A stretch of 64,000 nucleotides of DNA from NCBI GenBank assembly GCA_012295275.1, contig CM022667.1, positions 18,013,245 through 18,077,244 on the forward strand. The letters run 5' to 3'. Positions 44,436 to 64,000 of the stretch are shown piece after piece. Within the stretch, counting starts at the first letter, position 1. Each line of letters opens with the position of its first letter. Made by a program: the position numbers and the translations under genes. The notes beneath the pieces are model-generated. The model was not told the origin of the DNA, did no database searches, and was given only the letters and a program-made list of their open reading frames with translations. This DNA is from Chrysomallon squamiferum. Its lineage: Eukaryota > Mollusca > Gastropoda > Neomphalida > Peltospiridae.

Positions 44436-44639
44436 TATCAATAATTATAACAAGAAATAACTTTTTCCGGAAATGTTAACCGGATGCACTAGCTTGCCGC
44501 ATATTCGAATTGTGTATATATATATATAATTAGCAAAATATAATTAAAGAATAACTACATAGTGCATCTGTATTATTGATTTTTATAGATTTTGATTAAA
44601 TGTTTTCAAAAAATTATTTCAATAAATAAAATAATAATA

Positions 44640-44670
<31 letters not shown>

Positions 44671-45112
44671 GTGACTAAGTTACCGAACGTCGTAAAGAAA
44701 TTTTAGTATATCGATAAAGTGAAAAATAGTTAATTATTAATAATTATATATTTAAAAATGTTCGTGTATTTAATTCATATTCAAAAAGAAACACACTTTG
44801 ATTCCGAAAACATTTATAAACTGAATACTTCAATTCCTTTATTGATGTATCTGTTTGTCCCTTTTTTATATAAATTGAAATAAAATATGTTTAAAGTAAT
44901 AAAACTGTATAAAATAAATAAACACTAATATAAATGAAAGTTTACTTATTATGTACGATAATTATTTTGATCGTCATGCTTGGTATGGATAAATGGAATA
45001 CAAAAATAAATAATATTATTATTAAGATAGATATACGTTATAAATAATATGAATAAATCCAATAAACAATTTAAAATTATGTATCCGTTATACAAAGCCG
45101 CAAAAGGAAGTA

Positions 45113-45147
<35 letters not shown>

Positions 45148-45304
45148 TAATAATAATAACCATATTAATTCCGAACATCGGATAAATAGCGTTCGTTTAC
45201 GAAACTGTTGCGACAGCTCTATTTGTAAGAGAAAGGCAAAACATGGACTGCTGAGAAGCTTATGTCAGGTTTCGTCATAGAGTAACATAGCCTGTCAAGA
45301 AGCA
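44436..45304. promoter_or_regulatory. Divergent promoter interval of NOP9 and AFG3L2
   Basis: 869 bp separate the two start codons. Immediately upstream of the NOP9 ATG are a palindromic TTCCGGAA (44465-44472) and an ACCGGAT word about 10 bp further (44479-44485), which are tandem ETS-type cores often seen in promoters of ribosome-biogenesis and mitochondrial genes. (AAT)n runs lie at 44628-44670 and 45114-45165. The segment at 45175-45304 is less AT-rich and is the likely AFG3L2 5' UTR and promoter. Confidence 0.5.
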
Positions 45305-55130
<9,826 letters not shown>

Positions 55131-56635
55131 TCATTGTGGAAGAATGCTTAATACAAAAAAAGAAAAAGACGTTGAATTTTTTATATAATACAATCAGTAA
55201 TTTTGAGACACTGTTCCTGTGCTAATATACTTTGTACTTTACTTACAGAATAGAGAATTTTTAAATGTTGTCTTCATGAACTTCTAACAAACAATGGATG
55301 AGGCAAAATGCCACCAGTACTGAACTTTTGTTAACTAATAGAATTGAAAACCTGAGAGGTTTTAAACTCTGTAAAACACTGATGTGATTCCAGATGTGAT
55401 ACATGCAAGATTTATTTAATAAATGTGTACTGAGTAGCTTTGTTAATTTTGTTTCTCCAAATATGTGGTTGCTTTAGATATAAAAACATTTTTTTGTCTG
55501 TGTGACAGCATGTTTATAGTAAATTACACATAATTAAGTAAATTTCCTTGATATTATATAGACAAAGAAAAAAGAAAGGTTATAAAATAAACTCCATTAT
55601 ATAAAAATAATAAATAAATTTAAAAATTATAATTCTTTTTCTTTATTTGAAAATTAAAACATCTCATATTCATTTGCAGTTATGTTTAAATATTTTCCTT
55701 TACATACAAATAACCCAAATAAATAATGTTAAATGTAGACACAAATAACACAAATAAATAATTTTAAATGTTTTGTGATAATTATCTTTTTATTCATCCC
55801 AAACAATTTCATTCAACAGTTTAAGAAACACTTATGTGTTAGGCATTTTTGGATAATGATCCCCGAGATAGACCTATGTTAAAATTGTATGTGTAAATCA
55901 CTCCATTTAGACATAGCAATGAATGCTTGAGGACAGAAAGCATCTCCAAACCATTCTTTGAAGATCATATGTTACTTTACCCAGTAAATATTAGCTAGTG
56001 ATAGCTTTTGAGGAAGCAATAAGTAGCAGAAGAAAATGACTCAAATTTATTATTTCAACTCCTGTAACAGATAAAAACTAACACAAAAATTTTAATAAAT
56101 TTGTTTGGAAAAAGAATATATATATTAATAACAAAAGTTGTGTTGCATTATTTTATGGCTGGAGTTTAGACCTTATTTTCAACTCTAACAAATAATAATA
56201 ATAACCATAAATTAATAATTACATGATAAAGATAGGAACCATCTAAAATAAAATCTCATTGTTATTAAACAATAATTAATTATCTTTCACCAAGTGAGCA
56301 GGACTTCTCCAATGAACTGAAAACAAACAATCTACAATTTAGCCGACTTCTGCTCCTTTTCCATGACACCAATACCATCTTTTTTTTATAATTTTTAAAT
56401 GTTTAACCTAATCTTTTAATTATCTTACACATTTTTTTTAAATGTGACTCATTTATTTTTACCACCATTTTTAACATGTTCACCATTATGTTCACAATTA
56501 TTCTAATATGTTTATATCCATGTCTTTTTATATTTTAGTTTATTAGTTTACACTGTAAAGCACTCTTGAACCTACTTAATTTGGGAACAGGTCCTAAATA
56601 TATGATGATGATGATAAGTTAATTTATTTACTTAG
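55131..56635. other. AFG3L2 3' UTR and AT-rich interval
   Basis: The 3' UTR probably ends near the AATAAA at 55418. The remainder is AT-rich. The start exon of the small gene at 56636 should lie here or earlier but could not be fixed. Two short ATG segments (55294 onward and 55876 onward) both give the required phase by chance-level criteria. Confidence 0.45.
56530..56616 (+). mobile_element. LINE/SINE-like 3' tail
   Basis: Text reading CACTGTAAAGCACTCTTGAA, then GGGAACAGGTCCTAAATATA and ending in (ATG)4, resembles the 3' ends of RTE-like LINEs and derived SINEs (TGTAAAGCGC...TATAAAT plus a short microsatellite). The upstream part of the element is not recognisable. The family call is inference. 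Confidence 0.4.
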
Positions 56636-57144
56636 AAATGCAAATGGGGAAGTAACTACTGTATCTGTCTTCTCTCTGCCTCTGGCAAGTAATCACATAT
56701 ACGTAACACTGGATGATGAGATTTGTCATTCCGTAAGTTTAATTTCTGAATTATTAATGTCTTTTAGAGCAAACACAGTTACACAACATACAAAACAATG
56801 TATGTATTGATCGTCATTTAAAAAAATTTAAAAAATAAAATGTTGGAAAGAAACTAAATAAGAAATAGGTATAAATTTATTTCTACATTTTCAGAATTCA
56901 CCCAAAACCTTTAGAAATCAATTACAGTGACGACAATCAAACTGAACTGATGGAAGTAGATTCATTGGTTAGTCAGTGTCTATACCAAGCAGAAGGTATG
57001 TACATAAAAATTGTTTTTGTTAATGACTGAAAGATTATAATTCTAGCAACCATGAATTGAAATCAACAATTTTTTCAATATTTTCTATATATTTTTCTTT
57101 TAGATTTTCTAGGATCACAATTATTGGCTCACATATGTACATAG
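56636..57144 (+). CDS. 3' exons of an unrecognised small gene (partial)
   Basis: Three consecutive splice-bounded, phase-compatible segments: 56636-56803 (acceptor TTTACTTAG, donor GTATTG), 56895-56995 (acceptor ACATTTTCAG, donor GTATGT) and 57103-57144, ending in TAG after a strong polypyrimidine acceptor (TTTTTCTTTTAG). Together they encode 103 residues with ordinary, non-repetitive composition, including GEVTTVSVFSLPLASNHIYV, an acidic stretch (EINYSDDNQTELMEVDSLV) and the C-terminus LGSQLLAHICT. No domain is recognised. The first segment has no in-frame ATG, so an upstream exon is missing. It is on the plus strand, 1.5 kb after AFG3L2 and 1.6 kb before the JARID2 stop. A decayed gene remains possible. 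Confidence 0.45.
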
Positions 57145-57869
57145 GCATCTGTGTAAGCTTTTAGTATTTCAGTTTTTTATCTTTTTTCAGGTAAATTGAA
57201 TTTAATACTGAAATGCTAAATGCCTGTGTTTGGATAAAAAGGGTTATTTATAGAGTTAGTTTATCACCATTGTGTACGTTTATGTGTGCAACAGAATAGG
57301 CACACTACCTGTTAAACACAACTGGGTTCATGATCCTAAGGCAGGAAAAAATAATTAATATTTTTGTTAAACTGAATAAAATATTTAATTCATGAAAATC
57401 ATTAACTGTGTCTATTTTTATTTTCTCCATCTGTCATGACAAATATTGGCAGATTCCAACTCATACCAAAAAAAAAAAAAAAAAACATATTGTAAGAAAC
57501 AAATAATTTCTTAAAAGCTCTGAAGAGATTTATACTGAGCTGGTTATATTTAGGATAATATACATTTGCTAAATGAACAGTTCTGATTTATAATAAGCCA
57601 CATTTATTATTTATAATATTTAAGAATTCAAGATAGAATACACTCAAGCCCGGATCCTAGGCTGACTGATTACACTGCTAGTGAAGTAGGGTAGAGAAAC
57701 TGAAAATCAAGATCACAGAGCTATATGACTCATGGTGACATGAAAGAAGTACTCAGTGTAACAAACATGGGAGGTGGAAGCAGCTATATGACCACAATAT
57801 TATGAACATTGAAACATTAAAATCAGAAGATGCTATTTCAAAGATGCTAGCTATCTGTACCTCAAATGA

Positions 57870-58270
57870 TTGACTTTTGTTTTCTATGAAAAGGCTTACA
57901 ATTCTGTGCAAAAGAGCAACAAGATCCCAAGCTGTTTATAACATTTAAGAAGATATTTGTAAACCTCAGAAACCTGCAGCTTAAGGAGAGATGGAGAGAA
58001 TATCAGTCTCCTTCAGAGATGTACTCCTGAATGTAAACACACTGAACAAATACAAGAATTGAAACAAGAATTAGCTGATGAAGTGCAAACTGAGGATTGA
58101 AAGCAGTCTGGACAAAGATGAAGAAAACAACATCCCAATGTATATCCCCACACTGGGACAGAGAATGTCACATCTATCTAGGTCAGAGATACAGCACCAG
58201 TGACAAAAACAATGACAAAGATTCAAAGACAGATCATGGCTGGCTGGACCATGCTTGAAGCATTGTGAAG
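57870..58270 (+). mobile_element. Decayed RTE-type non-LTR retrotransposon fragment
   Basis: Shifted plus frames show reverse-transcriptase remnants in the right order: TFVFYEKAYNSVQ (RTE-type F-x-D-x-EKAFDSV block), ISLLQRCTPE-like text, then HIYLGQRY (YVYLGQ block) and TKIQRQIMAGWTML (EIKRRIxAGWxAF block). Several stops and frame changes separate them. Only the central and C-terminal reverse-transcriptase part survives. The preceding 57640-57860 may belong to the same copy. Confidence 0.7.
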
Positions 58271-58769
58271 CAGATAATAAAATATTTGTATTATACTATG
58301 AATAATTAAAAACATTTATTATTTCTAAAAAACAAATTTATTAGTATTAATATTACACTAATACTTGAGACTGATGTGACCAATTTTACACATTTTGATA
58401 ATGTACAAAATATTTTTAAAATGTGTTTATTTCTAAATAAAAAGTTATAATAATTTATATAAGAAATTCCTGACATCAAAAACAGTATTAAAGCATTTAT
58501 AGAAAAAGAAAGGTATTACAACATTAATAAAAGAAACATGAAGATTTAAATATATACAAATGTACTTTTTAAAGTTTCTAACACAGGAATGCTGCCTGCC
58601 AAAGAAATGTTATGAGGAATAGGCCTCAATTTCCGAAAATGTATCTTTAAAAAAATCAGTCCAAAAGTTGTTATAAAAAAAGGGATTCATGGCAGTGAAA
58701 GTTAAATCCAAGAGCATTATTTTCTGTTTTAAATTTCATATAAATGTTGCTTCATTTTTTTTTTTTTTT
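58271..58769 (-). other. Probable JARID2 3' UTR
   Basis: Lies between the RTE fragment and the JARID2 stop codon. TTTATT words (AATAAA on the minus strand) at 58315, 58337 and 58426 are candidate poly(A) signals. No exon is seen. Confidence 0.5.
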
Positions 58770-61700
58770 TCAATTTCTGCCATCTTGTTTCTTCAGTCGC
58801 TTTTTGGCTGATTCTAAAGCAGTACCATCCAGGCTGTTCTGTACTCCATCCAAAACTGTCTTTATTTCCTCCTGATAGTACATAAAATTACAGTAATTAA
58901 TAACCAGTCAATAACGATGTTTCAAGTAAATTTCTGTAATTGTTCTGAGACTGCTAGCTAGAAAACAGTGTCAGTCAAAAGAAGACTTGGTGAAAACATT
59001 AAACATTTTTTTTACATTAATTGACACTGTAGTGTGAAAGAGGACATATGCAAGTTATTTGGACTTGTATGTTTTATTAACAACATGTAAGATGGCTACA
59101 TTTTTCTAATACGGGTCACTACAGTGAAAATCAAACAAGTTATACAAAACAGACTAAGTGTTTTATAAGGTAAAACTCACCTCAGAGAAACGGTAGGACA
59201 GTTTACAATTCTTCAAGTTTCTCTTCTTCTGGATATGAGTTAGACCATGATCAAGACAATACACTGTGTGATCAGCTTCATTCATCACCTAATTATCCAT
59301 AGATTGACAAATAGAGAGATAGATAAATAGTTATAGAGATGGATAGATGCATAGACACATAGATAAAGATATGCTGATAGACAGATAGATATATATGTAG
59401 ATCAAAAGCTGAATATTCCCATATTTATTCATAATTGCACAAAATATATTAGTCCTAAAAGATGTAGTTATGTTCATTATTTCATTTCCATTACCATGCA
59501 CAATAAAGAATTTTGAGCAGTTATGCAGTCAATGATCAAAACAGGATTTACAATTACTGCACTTGTGTGTTTGGCTGTACTTTAGAAAATATTGTAAAAT
59601 TGTTAGTTTGTTGAATAAAACCGTCTTGAGAAAAAAATCTTTCTCTCCACAACTTCAAAAAATTTAAACTTAGATAAGTTAATTGACATTTGTTTTGCTG
59701 ACAGTTAAATAAGATATAAAATGAAGATTATTGACCAACCATGGATAGAAAACAAATTTTCTTGCAGATTTCACAACATTTTACTTCTACAGGTTCTGAA
59801 GATTTCTTTCTTGACTGTGGTGATGTTTCTTCAGGAATTGTCAATCGTCGCCATGTTCGCAGTCCAGCTTCAGAAAGCTGTTTCCTGTGAGATAATTCCT
59901 TTTCTCTGACAACAACAAATAGTTATAATTACTCCAACACCTCACACAGTAGAAACACATTATTTATTTATTTATTTAGTTTGATTAAACAGCTCCAGTG
60001 AAAATTGTATTTGTAATTCATCACTGCTACTTTTTTATTTAAAAATCAAATGCAAAAAACCCTGTTTATCATTCAAATTATATTTTGAAAAATATTTAGT
60101 AAAGAATTGAACTTTGTCTTACACAGTTTTTTTCATTGGGGGCAGGAGAACTTTTAGCATTTCTTTGTCAGTGTTTGTGTCCTGAGCCAGATGAAACAAA
60201 AGAGCTTCAAATGCAAACAGTTCAGCTTCCTTACTTTTATTGAGATTCTGAAAACAAAATTGATTTCAACAAGATAATACTTTAACTTGTGGTTCTATTA
60301 CCTATACATTAAATGGGCTAGATTATTTTGAGCATTAGTTAATAAAAACATTAAAGAACTGCTGTTCTTTTCAAAACATATTCAATTAAATATCAAAACT
60401 GTTATACATTTTATCATTTAAAATTTTATTTTGTACAAATTCTGTCAAATATATCTAAATATTAAGATACTGAAAACTAATGACAAATAAAAATTAATTG
60501 ATCTTTAAGTTATATAATGAGTCTGTTTTTTAATTTGTACATTACATGTTAATTATAAACAACAATAAAGATGGATAAATTCAGAAATCAGTCCTAAATT
60601 AACAAAGTGATAATTTTTAAAATGACTATTGAATATACCAATATGAACACTTTCCATTAAGTTAAAAATAAATACCACTTGACTGCTGTTCTTTCAGTGA
60701 CTATAAAACTCGACTAACCTCTGCTACTTGCAGACCAGTATTAATCCACTGCCTAGTTGCATAGTGAGCAGACTCTGACACACTGTACCCACAGCAGACA
60801 GTCGCAGTGTAAGAGTATGGGAAAACCACTAAAAATTCTTTAGGTCTCTGCACACATCGACCTATTGACACTCCTCTCATAGCCAGATGTTTGGGATTTA
60901 CCTGTTGGAAAATAAAACACCAGTGTCATCAATAACTACAATAATACACTCACTCACAGTTTAGTTAAAATTAACAGAAAAAAGCTCCTTGACAGAAAAA
61001 AAAGCAATGAAACTATCATAATAAGCATTTTAATCTTAATGAGTTGCTAAGATTTCCTATTTACCATAGCTGTGTCTTCTTTAAGCCACCGAGGAGAATC
61101 ACAAACAAGATTAGGAACCAGGTCTGTCATTGCACGTTTGAAATTCTTTTCTTCTTGTTTAGGAACAGAATACCTATAAAACAGAAATAAGGTGGTAATC
61201 AAATATATTCTTCATACAAATATACTGAGAAAAGAATTTTTTAATTTTAATGCATGAAAGGTTAACTAAAAATTAACACCCAGATATTATATTTTACCCC
61301 CACATATTTTATTATATGTATTACAGAAAGAGAAATAAGAAGTAAATTTACCAAATAGTAGAAGCACCAGAATGCAAGTATTGCATGTAAGGAAGGTTGT
61401 GAGTATCAGAGCACCAACAAGAGGTAGAGAATGTCATTCCTATGTGCATAGTTGGAATAGTAACACCTACAAAATATTGAAACAAACATTATCTCATCAT
61501 ACACAAACTGAACAGATCTCTGTAAACTCACAACACTGTGACTGATTTAGAAAATTCTATATTAGAAAAATCATTGTCTCTCCAAAACTCAAAGATTCTG
61601 ATTGTATGTGAACAATTATTGATTTTGGGAAAATCATACACTACATGCATTGTATTAAACAATATTAATTTACCAGTTCACTGTTGTTTAGTTATCATCC

Positions 61701-62485
61701 AAACAGTCAAATGATTTTTTTAGTTCACCATTTTAAAAGTACAGAGAGCATTAGAATTAATGCTTTGACTTCAGAGATCCTTTTAAAAATAATGTAATTA
61801 CCTGAAACTGGTCCTAGACAGGTAAGACAGTTCTCATGATGGTGGGAGAGATCAGCCAAACTCCATGAATGCCTTTAAAATAAAAAAATCCATTAATTTA
61901 ATTAAATTTCATAAAATTTTGAAAGTAAAACTCTTAAACACTTATAACAAACCAAAAAAAAAGAAATAAAAAAAAGACCATTTATAGAAACAGTTAAGAT
62001 AATTTTTAGTCTGTTAAAAATAATTTTTAAAAATCAAAAATGAAATTAAATAATTATAGGTATAAAGATAAATCAAGTTATTACTATCGACAGAAAGTTA
62101 ATATTAAAATACTGTTTACTTTATATAAAGATTATCATCCTATTACAAATGTACCTTCCTGCAGAGTTATCTTTCTTCAGTGGAGAAGATGGTCCCTGAG
62201 AGGCGGTGTTAACATGACCATACTGGACAGCAACATGGTTAGTTCTTTCTTCAACTATCTTCCAGTAGTCAGACTAATAAATATATAATTATATACCTAT
62301 ATTTATTTCATTCAACTTTACTGTGCTATTTACAAAGAAAGATCACAGGGTAAATGGTGTGTACTTACCATGATATTAATACTTTAGAAATTAATATGTT
62401 CATGCCAATATACAACTTGGAGTCATGTTGTATTTCATTTTATTAATATAATACTTTATAAGAGTACATAATGTGAATGTAAGTA

Positions 62486-62516
<31 letters not shown>

Positions 62517-62539
62517 CATACATACATACATACATACAT

Positions 62540-62594
<55 letters not shown>

Positions 62595-63694
62595 TATAGA
62601 AATATATTTATATATATAGACAGACCCACACATATTATATTTTAATAAAACAGTTAAAGTTAACTAGTGGTATAACCAAATTCATGTAAATAACTATCTT
62701 CTCTTTTTTTGTTTTATAGGTTTTTAATAATATTGTTTTAAATATTTGTAAAAAAAAAAAAAAAAAAAAAAAGTGTCCTAATTACAGATACTTTAATAAC
62801 ATTACTACTCTCACCTCAACCTGTTCTGGTGTAGGTTCATCCTTATACCACATAGATTGTACATTTCTAGCAACACGGAAAAATGCACTTAATGAATTAG
62901 ATTTACCCTGAAATAAAAAATTGCGTATTTTTTTTTTTTTATATCTAAAGTATGAAAAAAAAAAAAAAAATTATATCCTGACTACTCAATAAAATTTCAA
63001 GTAAAGATTCCAAAAAAAAAATTAAATCCTAACTACTCATTAAATAACAAAACAAAATTTGAATACTGAGTACAGTACTTTTGTGTTAATTTTATTTTTC
63101 TTTCTTTTTCTAAACTGAAAGATTATATCATACCAATCCAGAAAATATAAACCAGAATAATATTTACTTTGACAATTCCCTCTTCATCTTCCTCTTTAGA
63201 CTTTTCTCTGCGTTGATGTTCGGCTACAACTGACTGTTCCAGGCGGTGTTTTTCTTCCAGAGAGAGGGTGTCATATGGCAACAGATGTTTACAGTAAATA
63301 TCATACAGCTTTGTACACCGGTCTTGAGCCTAATTAAAAATACAGTTACATAAACAGCCTGTCATATGCATTCTAACAAAAATAAAAATAAACATATCTT
63401 TTAATCATTTCCTTTTAACAAGTCCAAAAAAATATTCACTGACATTGGTGACTGATTATATGTAATTTAATTCACTGAATAAATTTTGTTTTGTCTCTAA
63501 TTAATTAATGTAATTTCTTTTTTATGTAGTCTTGATATATGACATGTTTCTGAATTATTTATTATTACTAGTTTGGGTATTTTCATTGCATCTGCCACTT
63601 TGATCCATTTTTTTTTGTCAACAACATTCTGCATGCCACCAGACTCCTGTATTGTTTGAGACAGTTTGGATAAATCCACTTCTACCCCACCGAT
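58770..63694 (-). CDS. JARID2: JARID2, 3' twelve exons (5' part beyond the window)
   Basis: Jumonji/ARID protein that helps recruit and regulate Polycomb repressive complex 2. Exons seen (high to low): 63569-63694, 63168-63329, 62815-62907, 62155-62273, 61802-61872, 61352-61466, 61065-61173, 60719-60901, 60123-60247, 59740-59905, 59181-59288, 58770-58871. They total 1479 nt in one frame, 492 aa plus stop. In order they hold the C-terminal part of the ARID domain ([28 protein letters not shown]), an acidic/basic linker, the JmjC domain ([50 protein letters not shown]), a linker helix region and the C5HC2 zinc finger (CCEICKKIC...CLDHGLTH...C). The iron-binding His-x-Asp/Glu is HSG, as in vertebrate JARID2, so the JmjC domain should be inactive. 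The first exon shown is phase 0 and continues an upstream one outside the window. Confidence 0.94.
59300..59402. repeat. Degenerate (GATA)n in a JARID2 intron
   Basis: Imperfect GATA/GACA tetranucleotides follow the exon ending at 59288. Confidence 0.85.
62487..62598. repeat. (TA)n(CATA)n(CA)n(TA)n compound microsatellite
   Basis: About 110 bp within the JARID2 intron between 62273 and 62815. The TA blocks on both sides could pair as a hairpin. A 25-A run lies at 62748-62772. Confidence 0.96.
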
Positions 63695-64000
63695 CTGAAA
63701 GAAAAAAGAAATATCACTTACTCACACATCCACAAAATTAAACATCTTTTTAAAGCAAAATAAAATTAATTAGAAGACTGTTAAAAAAACAAATTATTCA
63801 AAAATACTCTATTAATAATAATAATTTACTGACAGTAGAAATTTTTTTTTTTCATCTGTTTGTCAAAATACTGTTAGAAAACCAGTGAAATGTATCTAAG
63901 AAGTATTAAAATACAAAATATTACATTTTTGAAAACTACAGAAACAAAAAAGCAATGTTAACTCTGAAATACGATGTACAAGTCTTTCCTGTTGTTTATT
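63695..64000 (-). other. JARID2 intron, truncated by the window edge
   Basis: AT-rich, with no further exon visible. The N-terminal ARID and PRC2-interacting exons must lie to the right. Confidence 0.7.

Noticed and set aside
55294-55316. Candidate start exon (ATG GAT GAG ...) for the small gene
   Set aside because: The phase fits, but so does another ATG segment at 55876. It lies in the AFG3L2 3' UTR, and a fit by chance is about one in three.
56733-56767. A 35-bp intron (GTAAGT...TTTTAG) inside the first segment of the small gene
   Set aside because: Far below normal intron length. Reading through it keeps an open frame to a donor at 56804 with the correct phase.

Overview
The window is nuclear DNA from an animal. 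It is AT-rich and carries seven spliced genes on both strands, short-to-medium introns with GT/AG borders, many microsatellites and decayed transposons. Every gene has a clear human counterpart of similar length and exon number, so it is a bilaterian that kept many ancestral introns. The mix of a BPI-like gene, Tigger and RTE relics and (GA)/(CA)/(TAA) tracts fits an invertebrate, with a mollusc or other lophotrochozoan plausible. The species cannot be named from sequence alone. I found no prokaryotic-type system, CRISPR array, tRNA or rRNA.

Layout, left to right: (1) 637-8492, minus, a complete 15-exon BPI/LBP-family secreted lipid-binding protein (482 aa). (2) 8493-13231, a repeat-rich intergenic stretch with a deleted Tigger copy and a small hAT-like element. 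(3) 13232-21557, plus, 9-exon VAT1 (400 aa) with two minisatellites flanking its smallest exon. (4) 24509-34059, minus, 17-exon PRMT5 (628 aa) with a 2.4-kb long-inverted-repeat transposon in one intron. (5) 34384-38352, plus, 7-exon C5orf22/UPF0489 homologue (458 aa), head to head with PRMT5. (6) 38862-44435, minus, 12-exon NOP9 (652 aa). (7) 45305-55130, plus, 18-exon AFG3L2 (800 aa), head to head with NOP9 and holding a second, truncated copy of the inverted-repeat element. (8) 56636-57144, plus, the 3' exons of an unrecognised small gene, next to a LINE-like tail and followed by an RTE retrotransposon relic. (9) 58770-63694 onward, minus, the 3' part of JARID2 (ARID, catalytically dead JmjC, C5HC2 zinc finger), running off the right edge.

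The genes alternate strand, giving head-to-head pairs (BPI/VAT1, PRMT5/C5orf22, NOP9/AFG3L2) and tail-to-tail pairs (VAT1/PRMT5, C5orf22/NOP9, AFG3L2 side/JARID2). The 324-bp and 869-bp gaps between head-to-head starts are likely shared promoters. The genes serve unrelated housekeeping or regulatory roles: arginine methylation, ribosome assembly, mitochondrial proteolysis, Polycomb recruitment and vesicle or mitochondrial membrane function. They are not an operon or a pathway cluster. Exon coordinates were read by hand from splice signals, reading phase and family similarity. For the six complete genes the exon lengths sum to an intact frame.
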